Of a stretch of DNA of 64,000 nt, positions 44,101-51,754 are shown one piece after another. The DNA comes from JAEUIT01 sp044220875. GTDB taxonomy: Bacteria; Planctomycetota; Phycisphaerae; Phycisphaerales; SM1A02. Position 1 is the first letter of the stretch. Each line of letters opens with the position of its first letter. The notes under the pieces were generated by a model. That model did not search any database. It saw only the letters and a program-made list of their open reading frames with translations, and was not told the origin of the DNA. Made by a program: the position numbers and the translations under genes. Where the stretch lies: positions 124,001 to 188,000 of the forward strand of contig JBGAQH010000001.1 of assembly GCA_044220875.1 (NCBI GenBank). Reading direction: 5' to 3'.

Positions 44101-44526
44101 CTACAGCGCCGCGATCGCCTTCACCTCAACCGCGATCGGCGTCGGGAGGGCGTTGATCTCGAGCGTCGTCCGGGTCGGGTTGGGGTTCCCCGGGCCGGCG
44201 AAGTACTCGGCGTAGATGCGGTTGTAGGTCGCGAAGTCGGCCTTCATGTCGGTGAGGAAGATGGTCACGTCCGCTATTGCGGTCCAGGGCACCCCCGCGT
44301 CCTCGCAGACCGCCTTCAGGTTGTCGAAGCAGGAGCGGCACTGGAGCTCGATGTCCTTCGCGACGACCGAACCGTCCGGACCGAGCGAAACGCCGGGAAT
44401 CTCCTTCGTTCCGCGCTTGCGCGGCCCGACCCCGGAGAAGAAGATCAGGGATCCGACCCGCTTCGCATGCGGGTAGGCGCCGACGGGTTCCGGGGCCTTC
44501 GTCGAGTGAATGTCGTGACTCGTCAT
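44101..44526 (-). CDS. RidA-family protein, probably 2-aminomuconate deaminase
   Basis: YjgF/Rid fold, 141 aa. The start GAYPHAKRVGSLIFFSGVGPR strongly resembles 2-aminomuconate deaminases (AYPHxKRAGDFLFVSG), and the C-terminal NPTRTTLEINALPTPIAVEVKAIA carries the conserved Arg. General imine-deaminase RidA is the alternative, but the sequence match and its place beside the kynurenine operon favour 2-aminomuconate hydrolysis after ACMSD. It faces the operon on the opposite strand. TACAAA lies 7 nt upstream of its ATG, overlapping the -10 of the divergent asd gene. Confidence 0.75.
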   Translation of the reverse strand: MTSHDIHSTKAPEPVGAYPHAKRVGSLIFFSGVGPRKRGTKEIPGVSLGPDGSVVAKDIELQCRSCFDNLKAVCEDAGVPWTAIADVTIFLTDMKADFATYNRIYAEYFAGPGNPNPTRTTLEINALPTPIAVEVKAIAAL

Positions 44527-44550
44527 GCCGCGTTTTGTACAGTCCCGTCA

Positions 44551-45591
44551 ATGATCCCGTCGGAACCAGTCATTGCCATCGTCGGCGCCACCGGCGCCGT
44601 CGGCGAGGAATTCCTTTCGATCCTCGCCGCGCGCCGCTTCCCCCACCGCTCACTGAGGCTCTTCGCGAGCAAGCGCTCGGCGGGCACCGTCGTCGACTTT
44701 CAGGGACGGAAGCTGCTGGTCGAGGAGCTGAACGAGGACTGCTTCGACGGCGTCCACATCGCCCTGTTCAGCGCGGGCAAGAACGTCAGCAAGCAGTACG
44801 GTCCGATCGCCGTGCAGGCCGGCTGCATGGTCGTCGACAACTCCTCCTGCTTCCGGATGGATCCGAGCGTTCCGCTGGTCGTGCCCGAGGTGAACGGCCA
44901 CGCGCTCGACGCGATCCGCAAGCCCTGCATCATCGCCAACCCGAACTGCTCGACGATCATCGCCCTCATGGCCGTCTCGCCGCTCCATCGCGCGGTCGGC
45001 GTCGAGCGCATGGTGGTCAGCACCTACCAGGCCGCGAGCGGCGCCGGCGCGGCGGCGATGCGGGAGCTCGAGACGCAGGCCCGCGAGTTCGTCGCCGGCT
45101 TCGCGTACTCGACCCAGATCTTCGGCCGGCAGTACCTCTTCAACGTCTTCAGCCACAACTCCGCGGTCGGTCCCGACGGCTACAACGAGGAGGAGAGGAA
45201 GCTCCTGCTCGAGACGCGGAAGATCTGGGACGACCAGGCGGTGCGGGTGACGGCGACGTGCGTGCGCGTCCCGACGCTGCGGGCCCACTGCGAGTCGATC
45301 AACCTCACCTTCCGCGGCTCGCTCGGCGAGGCTGAGGCACGGGCGATCCTGGCGGGCTCGCCCGGCGTACGCATCGTCGATGACCGGGCCGCGAACCGCT
45401 TCCCGGAGCCGATCGAGGCCTCGGGCGGCGACGACGTCCTGGTCGGCCGCATCCGGGCCGACATCAGCCAGGAGCCGGGCAAGGGGCTCGACCTCTTCGT
45501 CGCCGGCGACCAGCTCCGCAAGGGTGCGGCCCTCAACGCCGTGCAGATCGCGGAGCGTTTCGTGACCGCGGGCGTCGCCGCCGGCCGCTGA
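44551..45591 (+). CDS. asd: aspartate-semialdehyde dehydrogenase
   Basis: NADP-dependent enzyme for lysine, threonine, methionine and diaminopimelate synthesis. 346 aa. The cofactor loop GATGAVG is at 12-18, the active-site Cys is C133 in ANPNCSTI, and QAASGAGAAAM plus the C-terminal VAGDQLRKGAALNAVQIAE are family signatures. The ATG at 44551 is preceded by TACAGT (44538-44543) only 7 nt upstream, without a Shine-Dalgarno sequence. It is divergent from the RidA-like gene with a 24-bp spacer; no lysine riboswitch is possible in that space. Confidence 0.95.
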   Translation: MIPSEPVIAIVGATGAVGEEFLSILAARRFPHRSLRLFASKRSAGTVVDFQGRKLLVEELNEDCFDGVHIALFSAGKNVSKQYGPIAVQAGCMVVDNSSCFRMDPSVPLVVPEVNGHALDAIRKPCIIANPNCSTIIALMAVSPLHRAVGVERMVVSTYQAASGAGAAAMRELETQAREFVAGFAYSTQIFGRQYLFNVFSHNSAVGPDGYNEEERKLLLETRKIWDDQAVRVTATCVRVPTLRAHCESINLTFRGSLGEAEARAILAGSPGVRIVDDRAANRFPEPIEASGGDDVLVGRIRADISQEPGKGLDLFVAGDQLRKGAALNAVQIAERFVTAGVAAGR

Positions 45592-45632
45592 CGCTCTCCC
45601 GAGATTTCGCGCGGGAACCTCGCAACCGCCTT

Positions 45633-45653
45633 GTACTATGTCTCGCATAGTAC
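45633..45653. promoter_or_regulatory. PadR-type operator, perfect 8-bp inverted repeat
   Basis: GTACTATG (45633-45640) and CATAGTAC (45646-45653) are perfect inverted arms separated by TCTCG. The left arm contains TACTAT, which could be the -10 of the padR promoter, 41 nt before the padR ATG. The ATG/CAT half-sites and position suggest autorepression by the PadR protein encoded just downstream. Confidence 0.75.
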
Positions 45654-45693
45654 TTGGCCAGGCGTAGGCTCATCGCCGGAACGGAAGGCTGTC

Positions 45694-46038
45694 ATGCGAA
45701 TCGAGATCGAACTCATGCGCGGTGCCGGACCCGTGGCGGTCCTGAAGCTCCTCGAGCGGACGGAGATGTACGGCTATGAGCTCATCGAGGCGCTGGCCCG
45801 CAGGAGCGGCGGCCTCCTCGCGATGGGGCAATCGACGCTCTATCCGATGCTCTACAACCTCGAGGCCAAGAAGCTCATCGCCAGCCGATGGGGCGAGGGC
45901 GAGGACCGGCCGCGGAAGTACTACCGCATCACCGACCGGGGCAGGAAGATGCTGGCGTCGGCGACGAAGGAGTGGCGATCGATGGCCAAGGCGATGGAGG
46001 CGATCGGCGTCCTCTCGCACGGATTGGCGGGGGCCTGA
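45694..46038 (+). CDS. PadR-family transcriptional regulator
   Basis: 114-aa winged-helix repressor of the short PadR type. The family core LKLLERTEMYGYELIEALARRSGGLLAMGQSTLYPMLYNLEAKKLI contains the helix-turn-helix and the wing follows as RKYYRITDRGRKML. ATG 45694 is selected with GGAAGG upstream; the longer frame from 45631 would read through the operator and is not credible. The following membrane protein gene starts 3 bp after its stop, so it is in the same operon and probably under the same control. Effector unknown. Confidence 0.9.
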   Translation: MRIEIELMRGAGPVAVLKLLERTEMYGYELIEALARRSGGLLAMGQSTLYPMLYNLEAKKLIASRWGEGEDRPRKYYRITDRGRKMLASATKEWRSMAKAMEAIGVLSHGLAGA

Positions 46039-46041
46039 CCG

Positions 46042-47934
46042 ATGGCCGAATCAAGCCCATCACCGCTGCCGCTTCGCGAACGCTCGCCGCTCCTGCGGTG
46101 GCTTCGCGGCGCGAGCCGTCCCGCGTCGTCCGCGGCGCGCCGAGCGGATCGTCTCTCGTGGCGCGAGGCGATTCTCGTCAGCGAGCTGCCGCCCCCGGTG
46201 CGGCTTCTCGTCGAACGCGTGGTGCGGCGCATCCGCTGCACGAACGGCGAGCGGCGCGACACGGCCCACGAGCTGCTCGCCCATTTCGACGATGCGCTTC
46301 GCTCGGGGCGCACGGTCGAGCAGTCGATCGCCGACTTCGGCGACGAGCGCAGGGCGGCGCGACTTCTTCGTCGCGCGATCCGACGCAAGCGGGGTCGCGC
46401 CTGGAAGGCATGGTGGTGGTCGTCGCGCACCGCAGGCGTGGCGGTGGCGGCGCTTTCGATCGCCTACGGCGCACTCGCGGCCCGCTTCTGGCTGACGCGA
46501 CCGACGATCGGCGTGAACTACGAGGTGCGGCTGAATTCGCTGATCGCCGAGCGAGCGACCGGGGCGACGGCGTGGGGCGAGTATCGCGCCGCGCTCATGC
46601 ACTTGAACCCGACGGAGCGTGAGCTGGCCCGCACCGTGGCCCGCGAGCCCGGGGACTGGAGGCCCGCGGAGCCGACGCCGATCAACGACGACCGCCCCGG
46701 AACTGCCGCGTGGGAGGCTGCGGAGCGGGCGCTCGTCGCCATGGCGCCGCACCTCGATCGGCTGCGGGAGGGTGCGCGTCGTCCATCGCTTGGCGTTCGC
46801 GTCGGCGAATTCGCGGCCGAGGACCTTGAGCTGTATCCGCAGAGCGTCGCATCCCGGTCCGCGTCGGGCGACTCCGATCGCGGCGGCCTGTTCTCGACGG
46901 TTCTGCCCTACCTCGCCGAGGTGCGACGGGCCGCCCAGTGGCTCGCCTGCGACGCGCGACACCGGGCGGCCCGCGGTGACCTTGACGGTGCGATCGGGGA
47001 CCTCGAGTCGATCCTTGGCGTAGCCAGGCAACTGGATCGGCCGCTGATGGTCGACCAGCTCGTTGGCATGGCGCTGGTCGCCATGGCGGCGGAACTGTCG
47101 AACACGCTGATCGTCCGCTGGCCCGATGGTTGGACGATGGAGAGGCTTGACCGGCTCGCGGGGCTGATTGACTCCGTCCGAGGCAAGGACCTTCGGATTC
47201 ACTTTGACGGCGAGCGGCTCTGTTTCAGCGATGTTCTGCAGCGCTGCTACTCCGACGACGGGGCCGGCGACGGGCGACTCTTGGCGTCATCGCTGCGCGT
47301 CACCGGCGTTGCGACCGACGATCGCCGCGCGTCGCTCACATCGAGTCTCGCGCTCCCGGCAAAGGCGCTCGTGCAGCCGTCGCGTCGCGAGGCCCAAGCC
47401 CTGCGCGACGCGGCGGTCGAGCGTGCCGAGGCCGTGCAGTCACTGCCGCCACCACAGTGGACCGCCGCCCTTCTGCCCGACCCGCCGAAGAAGGACGGCG
47501 ACTCGCTCCGCGGCATCGCCGGCGCCGATTGGCTGGATGAGTGGATTCGGGGCGAGAGCCTGGTGAGGGCGGCGACGACGTCGGCGAAGCTCCGCACCAG
47601 ACTCGACGTGAGTCGCGTGGCCATCGCCCTTCACCGGCATCGGGCGACGACGGGCCGTTGGCCGGAGACGCTCGCGGCGATGGTGCCGTCCTGCCTGGCC
47701 GCCGTGCCCGAGGATCCCTTCACCGGCGCGCCGCTTCGCTACGCGGTCCGCAACGAAACGCCCTTCGTGTGGAGCGCCGGACCGGACCTGAGGGATGATG
47801 GCCTGGCGCATGCGTGGCCCGGGCAGTGCCTCTACGACATGATCGGCCGCCCTGCGGAGCGTGGGGCCGCGTACCCGCCGCCGGCAGCGGACATCCAGCT
47901 CTGGCCGCCGCTCATGGATGCCGTGAGCCCCTGA
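46042..47934 (+). CDS. membrane protein with HAAS/permease-prefix-like N-terminus, unknown function
   Basis: 630 aa. Residues about 25-115 are charged helices (ELPPPVRLLVERVVRRIRC, DTAHELLAHFDDAL, FGDERRAARLLRRAIRRKRGR) that match the HAAS/permease-prefix type region often found next to PadR. One membrane helix follows (about 125-150), then a long periplasmic helical part. A segment LPYLAEVRRAAQWLACDARHRAARGDLDGAIGDL is shared with the next gene. The C-terminus (TGRWPETLAAMVPSCLAAVPEDPFTGAPLRY) resembles small secreted planctomycete proteins. It is translated 3 bp after padR. I cannot assign a function. Confidence 0.6.
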   Translation: MAESSPSPLPLRERSPLLRWLRGASRPASSAARRADRLSWREAILVSELPPPVRLLVERVVRRIRCTNGERRDTAHELLAHFDDALRSGRTVEQSIADFGDERRAARLLRRAIRRKRGRAWKAWWWSSRTAGVAVAALSIAYGALAARFWLTRPTIGVNYEVRLNSLIAERATGATAWGEYRAALMHLNPTERELARTVAREPGDWRPAEPTPINDDRPGTAAWEAAERALVAMAPHLDRLREGARRPSLGVRVGEFAAEDLELYPQSVASRSASGDSDRGGLFSTVLPYLAEVRRAAQWLACDARHRAARGDLDGAIGDLESILGVARQLDRPLMVDQLVGMALVAMAAELSNTLIVRWPDGWTMERLDRLAGLIDSVRGKDLRIHFDGERLCFSDVLQRCYSDDGAGDGRLLASSLRVTGVATDDRRASLTSSLALPAKALVQPSRREAQALRDAAVERAEAVQSLPPPQWTAALLPDPPKKDGDSLRGIAGADWLDEWIRGESLVRAATTSAKLRTRLDVSRVAIALHRHRATTGRWPETLAAMVPSCLAAVPEDPFTGAPLRYAVRNETPFVWSAGPDLRDDGLAHAWPGQCLYDMIGRPAERGAAYPPPAADIQLWPPLMDAVSP

Positions 47935-48043
47935 CGGACGGCGCGGCCGCGCGACCGCGCCGCGCGGAATCTCGGCGAGTTTCCGAATCGAGGGTCGACC
48001 CGCGACGGTTCGGTGCGAACATGCATCGCGGAGACCTCACCGC

Positions 48044-50098
48044 ATGCGCCCGATCATCGCACTGGTCATCCTGACGCTGACGCTTTCGCTCGCGAGACTC
48101 GCGGGTGCGGGCCAGACGCCGCCGACTGCCGCCAACACCGCGATCGACTCCTATCAGCGAGCATTCGAATGGTGGCAGGCGAACGCCCACGGAGGATCCG
48201 CGACGCTGACGCAGGAGGACCTCAACATCCTCAGCGACGGTCTCTCGGGATCGCCAACGCCCGACGTGCGCGCGGCGCTGGCGAAGGTGCGGCCCTACAT
48301 CGACCTGATGCGCGAAGGGGGAAGCGCGAAGGCGTATGGCCTCGAGCTTGACCGCAGCAAGGGCTTCGAGCTCGTGTTGCCGCACCTCGGTTCGCTTCGC
48401 AATGCTGCACGGGTACTGCGGCTCGATGCCGAGGTGCGCATGGCCGACGGCGACGTGCGCGGCGCCGCCGACGCGATTCGCGCCATTGTCGGCTTCTCGG
48501 ATCACACCCGACAGGACTCGATCATCATCTCGAGCCTGGTGAGCGGGGCCATCGTGAGCCTTGGCGACTCGACCATCGATCGGGCGCTGAGCCTTGGCGC
48601 GTTCGACAAGGAGGCGGCCGACGAGCTCGCGACGGCGATGGAGTCGATGCGCGGCAACGACTCGCTGCATCTCAGCGACGCGATTCGAGGCGAGGCGTCG
48701 ATGCTGCGCACGTCGGTCGAGCGATCGATGGAGGACAGGGAGCACTCGATGCAGCAGCTCCTCGGCATGCCGGAGAATGCAAGCCCGGAGGAGTTCACTC
48801 CGGAACGGCTGAAGGAGCAGCTCGATTCGATGGAGAAGCTCTACGTGCAGGCCGCGGACGCGGTGGCGGGTCCCGATCGGGACGCCGCGCGGGCCGTGCT
48901 GGCCGACATCGAGCGACGCACGGCATCGGGCGAGATCGGTCCGCTCGCCAAGGCGATGATGCCGGCGCTGCTTCGGGCCGCAGAGGGCTGCTGGAAGGCG
49001 GAGGATCTCATCGCGGCTCGATACCAGATGCTCGATGACATCCGAAGCGGACGAAAGGACGCCGCGGCGTTCGCGAACGCCGCGTATCCCTATCTGCAGG
49101 CGGCCGAGCTGGTGACGACGCTCGAGAAGGAACGGCAGGCGACGATCGAGGCGGCACGGGTTGCGGCGTCGGCGCTGGACGCCGCGGCGGCGACGAATGC
49201 CCGTCGCGAGACCGCGCGATTCCGCGAGCCGCTGCGCACGCTCTTCGAGTCGGCCGCGAAGCGCGAGCGATGTGACTTCTCGATCAGTCGCGCACCGCGC
49301 CCGGCGCTCCTGATGAGCTACCTGCCCGGACTGCGCGGAGCCATCCGCATCGCGCTCGCCGATGCCGCGCTCGGGCCGGCGGCCGCCGGAAGCGCCGAGG
49401 GAATTCGGGGCGGCGACGTTCCCGCGTTCACGGCCGAGGAGGCGATCGCGCTGGCCCTGCGGGCGGCCCGGCATCTCGCCATGGATCCGGCGCTGGGCCA
49501 CACGATCGTCGCCGCGTCGATCCTGAAGGATGCCGCGGCGGGGCTGGACGATGCGGTCGCAGCGAAGCGACTTGATCCCGAGGCCTTGGCGCGGCTGCGG
49601 ACGATCGCCAATGCGCTGGCCGGTCCCGACCCCATCGGCCTGGCCAAGGCGACCGAGACGGACCGATCGCTCATGCAGCGGCGCCTCGCCGGGTGGGAGG
49701 GGGACCCCAATCAACCCGAGGATCTGCTCAAGCGGCGATCCGATTCCCTTGCGGGGATTCTCTTCCTGCAGCAGATCCTGGAGCGCGAGTCGTCGCAGCG
49801 GTCCGGTCCGCCCGAGGCGTTCGCCGCAGGGCTTGCGAACTGGCGCGGCGGCGACGCGATGAAGTCACCGCTGCTCGGCGTGGGGGATCTGCTCGATGCC
49901 GCAGCCGTTGCGGAGGCGTGCGACCTCGTCGAACGATGGTCCGTTCGAAATCCGCCGGGTACGGCGACCCAGGACTCGTGGCTCGCGTACGTTGCGACGT
50001 TCACGTGGCCGGTGGTCGTCGATGTCCCGTTGCGCCGAGACGAGGCGGCGAAGGCGCTCGCTCGCATTGACGAGCTCCTGACCGCGCCGGCGAAATGA
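48044..50098 (+). CDS. large secreted helical protein, related to the previous gene, unknown function
   Basis: 684 aa with an N-terminal signal (MRPIIALVILTLTLSLARLAGAG) but no later membrane helix, so a periplasmic location is likely. The segment LPHLGSLRNAARVLRLDAEVRMADGDVRGAADAIRAIVG aligns with the corresponding segment of the previous protein, showing common descent of that module. The rest is Ala/Arg/Glu-rich helices without recognised enzymatic motifs. ATG 48044 has GGAGA upstream. The gap from the previous gene is 109 bp, so it may be in the same PadR-controlled unit. Confidence 0.55.
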   Translation: MRPIIALVILTLTLSLARLAGAGQTPPTAANTAIDSYQRAFEWWQANAHGGSATLTQEDLNILSDGLSGSPTPDVRAALAKVRPYIDLMREGGSAKAYGLELDRSKGFELVLPHLGSLRNAARVLRLDAEVRMADGDVRGAADAIRAIVGFSDHTRQDSIIISSLVSGAIVSLGDSTIDRALSLGAFDKEAADELATAMESMRGNDSLHLSDAIRGEASMLRTSVERSMEDREHSMQQLLGMPENASPEEFTPERLKEQLDSMEKLYVQAADAVAGPDRDAARAVLADIERRTASGEIGPLAKAMMPALLRAAEGCWKAEDLIAARYQMLDDIRSGRKDAAAFANAAYPYLQAAELVTTLEKERQATIEAARVAASALDAAAATNARRETARFREPLRTLFESAAKRERCDFSISRAPRPALLMSYLPGLRGAIRIALADAALGPAAAGSAEGIRGGDVPAFTAEEAIALALRAARHLAMDPALGHTIVAASILKDAAAGLDDAVAAKRLDPEALARLRTIANALAGPDPIGLAKATETDRSLMQRRLAGWEGDPNQPEDLLKRRSDSLAGILFLQQILERESSQRSGPPEAFAAGLANWRGGDAMKSPLLGVGDLLDAAAVAEACDLVERWSVRNPPGTATQDSWLAYVATFTWPVVVDVPLRRDEAAKALARIDELLTAPAK

Positions 50099-50251
50099 CC
50101 TGAGGTCCGATGGCCGTGCACGAGGGGCGGACGTGACCATCGGGGCCGCTGCGACGTCCCTGTCGATCCCGAATCGCTCTGCTACGCTTGCCCGCTCGTG
50201 CGTTGACTCGCTCGTTGAGCTCGGCCGCGACCCGCGGGTGCCGTTGCCCGC

Positions 50252-50263
50252 CGCAATATTGCG
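50252..50263. promoter_or_regulatory. 12-bp perfect palindrome upstream of the aquaporin-like gene
   Basis: CGCAATATTGCG is fully self-complementary. It lies 37 bp before the start codon and downstream of a -10-like TACGCT (50183-50188). It could be an operator for a dimeric regulator or a stretch where transcription begins; no regulator is adjacent. Confidence 0.35.
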
Positions 50264-50300
50264 CTCCAATCGATTCCTCCCGCAGCTCAGTGGGGACACC

Positions 50301-50927
50301 ATGCGCCAGGTTCTCGGTGAATTCGTCGGCACCTTCTTCTTCCTGCTCACCATCTGCCTTGCCGTCAGCGGCAGCCTTGGGCCGATGACGCCGCTTGTCA
50401 TCGGCCTCTCGCTGATGACGATGATCTACGCGTGCGGGCATCTTTCGGGCGCCCACTTCAATCCCGCGGTTTCGATCGCGATGGTCGTTCGCGGGAAGCT
50501 GAATCCCGGTGAGGCGATCGTGTACTCGATGGTGCAGCTCGCCGCAGGCGCGCTGGCCGCGGGCGTGGCGATCGCGATGAAGGGTGATGGCCTGAACCCG
50601 TCGCCGATCGGGAGCGCGGGCGCCGCGTTTGGCGCCGAACTCCTCGGCACGTTCGCTCTGGTGTGGGTCGTCCTCCAGGTCGCGACCTCGCGCGGGACCC
50701 AGGGCAACCCGTTCTACGGCGCTGCGATCGGCATGGTGCTGGCGGTGTGCGCCTTCATCTTCGGACCGATCTCGAAGATCGGCGCGTTCAATCCGGCGGT
50801 CGTGCTGGCCGGCGCGATCTTCGGGCTGATCCGCTGGGGCGATGCGTGGATTCCGCTTCTTGGAAGCGTGATCGGTGGCACGGGCGCGGCGTTCGTGTTC
50901 CGGGCGTCGAACGCGGATGACCGGTGA
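50301..50927 (+). CDS. MIP/aquaporin-family channel
   Basis: 208-aa six-helix channel with the two NPA boxes at residues 54-56 (AHFNPAVS) and 164-166 (AFNPAVVLA). Helix 1 is GEFVGTFFFLLTICL. In classic aquaporins and glycerol facilitators the second NPA is followed by Arg of the selectivity filter; here Val is found. The pore may therefore conduct another small solute. ATG 50301 is chosen because the upstream in-frame part has no transmembrane or signal character. A palindrome and a leader of about 100 nt precede it. Confidence 0.85.
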   Translation: MRQVLGEFVGTFFFLLTICLAVSGSLGPMTPLVIGLSLMTMIYACGHLSGAHFNPAVSIAMVVRGKLNPGEAIVYSMVQLAAGALAAGVAIAMKGDGLNPSPIGSAGAAFGAELLGTFALVWVVLQVATSRGTQGNPFYGAAIGMVLAVCAFIFGPISKIGAFNPAVVLAGAIFGLIRWGDAWIPLLGSVIGGTGAAFVFRASNADDR

Positions 50928-51015
50928 CTGAGACGAGCTGAGACAAGCGACGCGGGCGAGACGCGCGACACCTGACGACTGCCGGAAGAAAGCGGACTCG
51001 AACTGTCGCCTGCGC

Positions 51016-51741
51016 CTATCCGGCGCAGTCGCCCCACGCGCCGAGGAGAATCGCCAGGTCCGCGGCGTCGACCGTGCCGTCGGCGTTCAGGTCACTCGCA
51101 CACCCACCGCATCCCGGCCCCCATGCGCCGAGCACGATGGCGAGATCGGCGCCGCCAATGACTCCGTTGCCGTCGAGATCCGCCGGGCACGACGGCAAGG
51201 CGACGGTGGTCAGCTCGAGACACACGTTTCCCAGCGTTCCCGCGTCGATAGGTATGAGGTCGCTGGCGATGAGCGTCCATGTGCCGACCGGTGAGAGGCC
51301 ATTGAACGCGGCGAGCGACTCAAGCGGTCGCTTTCCTCCGACGATTGCCGTGCCTGCGGTCTCGCATGCCCCCTCGGCATCGAGGAGCGCGCCCTCGTCG
51401 AACGTCACGTCCACGTTCACGCCCCCGCAGCCCCACGGCCCCGGGAACCCGAGTCCCGAGCCACCTCCGGACGCCAGTCCGGGGCGATCAAGGAGCAGGA
51501 CTTCGGCGCCGCTTGGATGACGAAGGACGAGACGAAGGTCGCCGACCCAGGGGTGCGTCATGGCGACGGTGGCGCGCACACCGACGATCGACAGCGTGCC
51601 GCTACCCGCCGGCACGTCAACGGATCGGACCGCGCTTCCGGTCCCGTCCGGAACCGGCGTCGTGCCGTTGGCGCAGTACGTGTCCGCCGCGTGGAGCGAC
51701 GATGCCGAGAGGATCATGAGGAAGGGAATCAGCGTTCGCAT
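51016..51741 (-). CDS. secreted P-domain protein with C-terminal dockerin-like repeats
   Basis: 241 aa. The signal MRTLIPFLMILSASSLHA is followed by a proprotein-convertase-type P/Homo B beta domain (VRATVAMTHPWVGDLRLVLRHPSG, LSPVGTWTLIASD) and two calcium-binding repeats, ADLDGNGVIGGADLAIVLG and SDLNADGTVDAADLAILLG, each ending with GAWG and Cys. These are typical of dockerin-type anchors in Phycisphaerales proteins. No catalytic domain is present. It starts 13 bp after the stop of the lipase-like gene, so the two probably form an operon. Confidence 0.82.
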   Translation of the reverse strand: MRTLIPFLMILSASSLHAADTYCANGTTPVPDGTGSAVRSVDVPAGSGTLSIVGVRATVAMTHPWVGDLRLVLRHPSGAEVLLLDRPGLASGGGSGLGFPGPWGCGGVNVDVTFDEGALLDAEGACETAGTAIVGGKRPLESLAAFNGLSPVGTWTLIASDLIPIDAGTLGNVCLELTTVALPSCPADLDGNGVIGGADLAIVLGAWGPGCGGCASDLNADGTVDAADLAILLGAWGDCAG

Positions 51742-51754
51742 TGGGAGAACCCTT

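Noticed and set aside
44527..44550. Lysine riboswitch upstream of asd
   Set aside because: Only 24 bp separate the divergent start codons, too short for the aptamer.
45631..45693. Upstream in-frame start for the PadR gene (MYYVSHSTW)
   Set aside because: This stretch contains the palindromic operator, and the family N-terminus begins at ATG 45694 with a ribosome-binding site.
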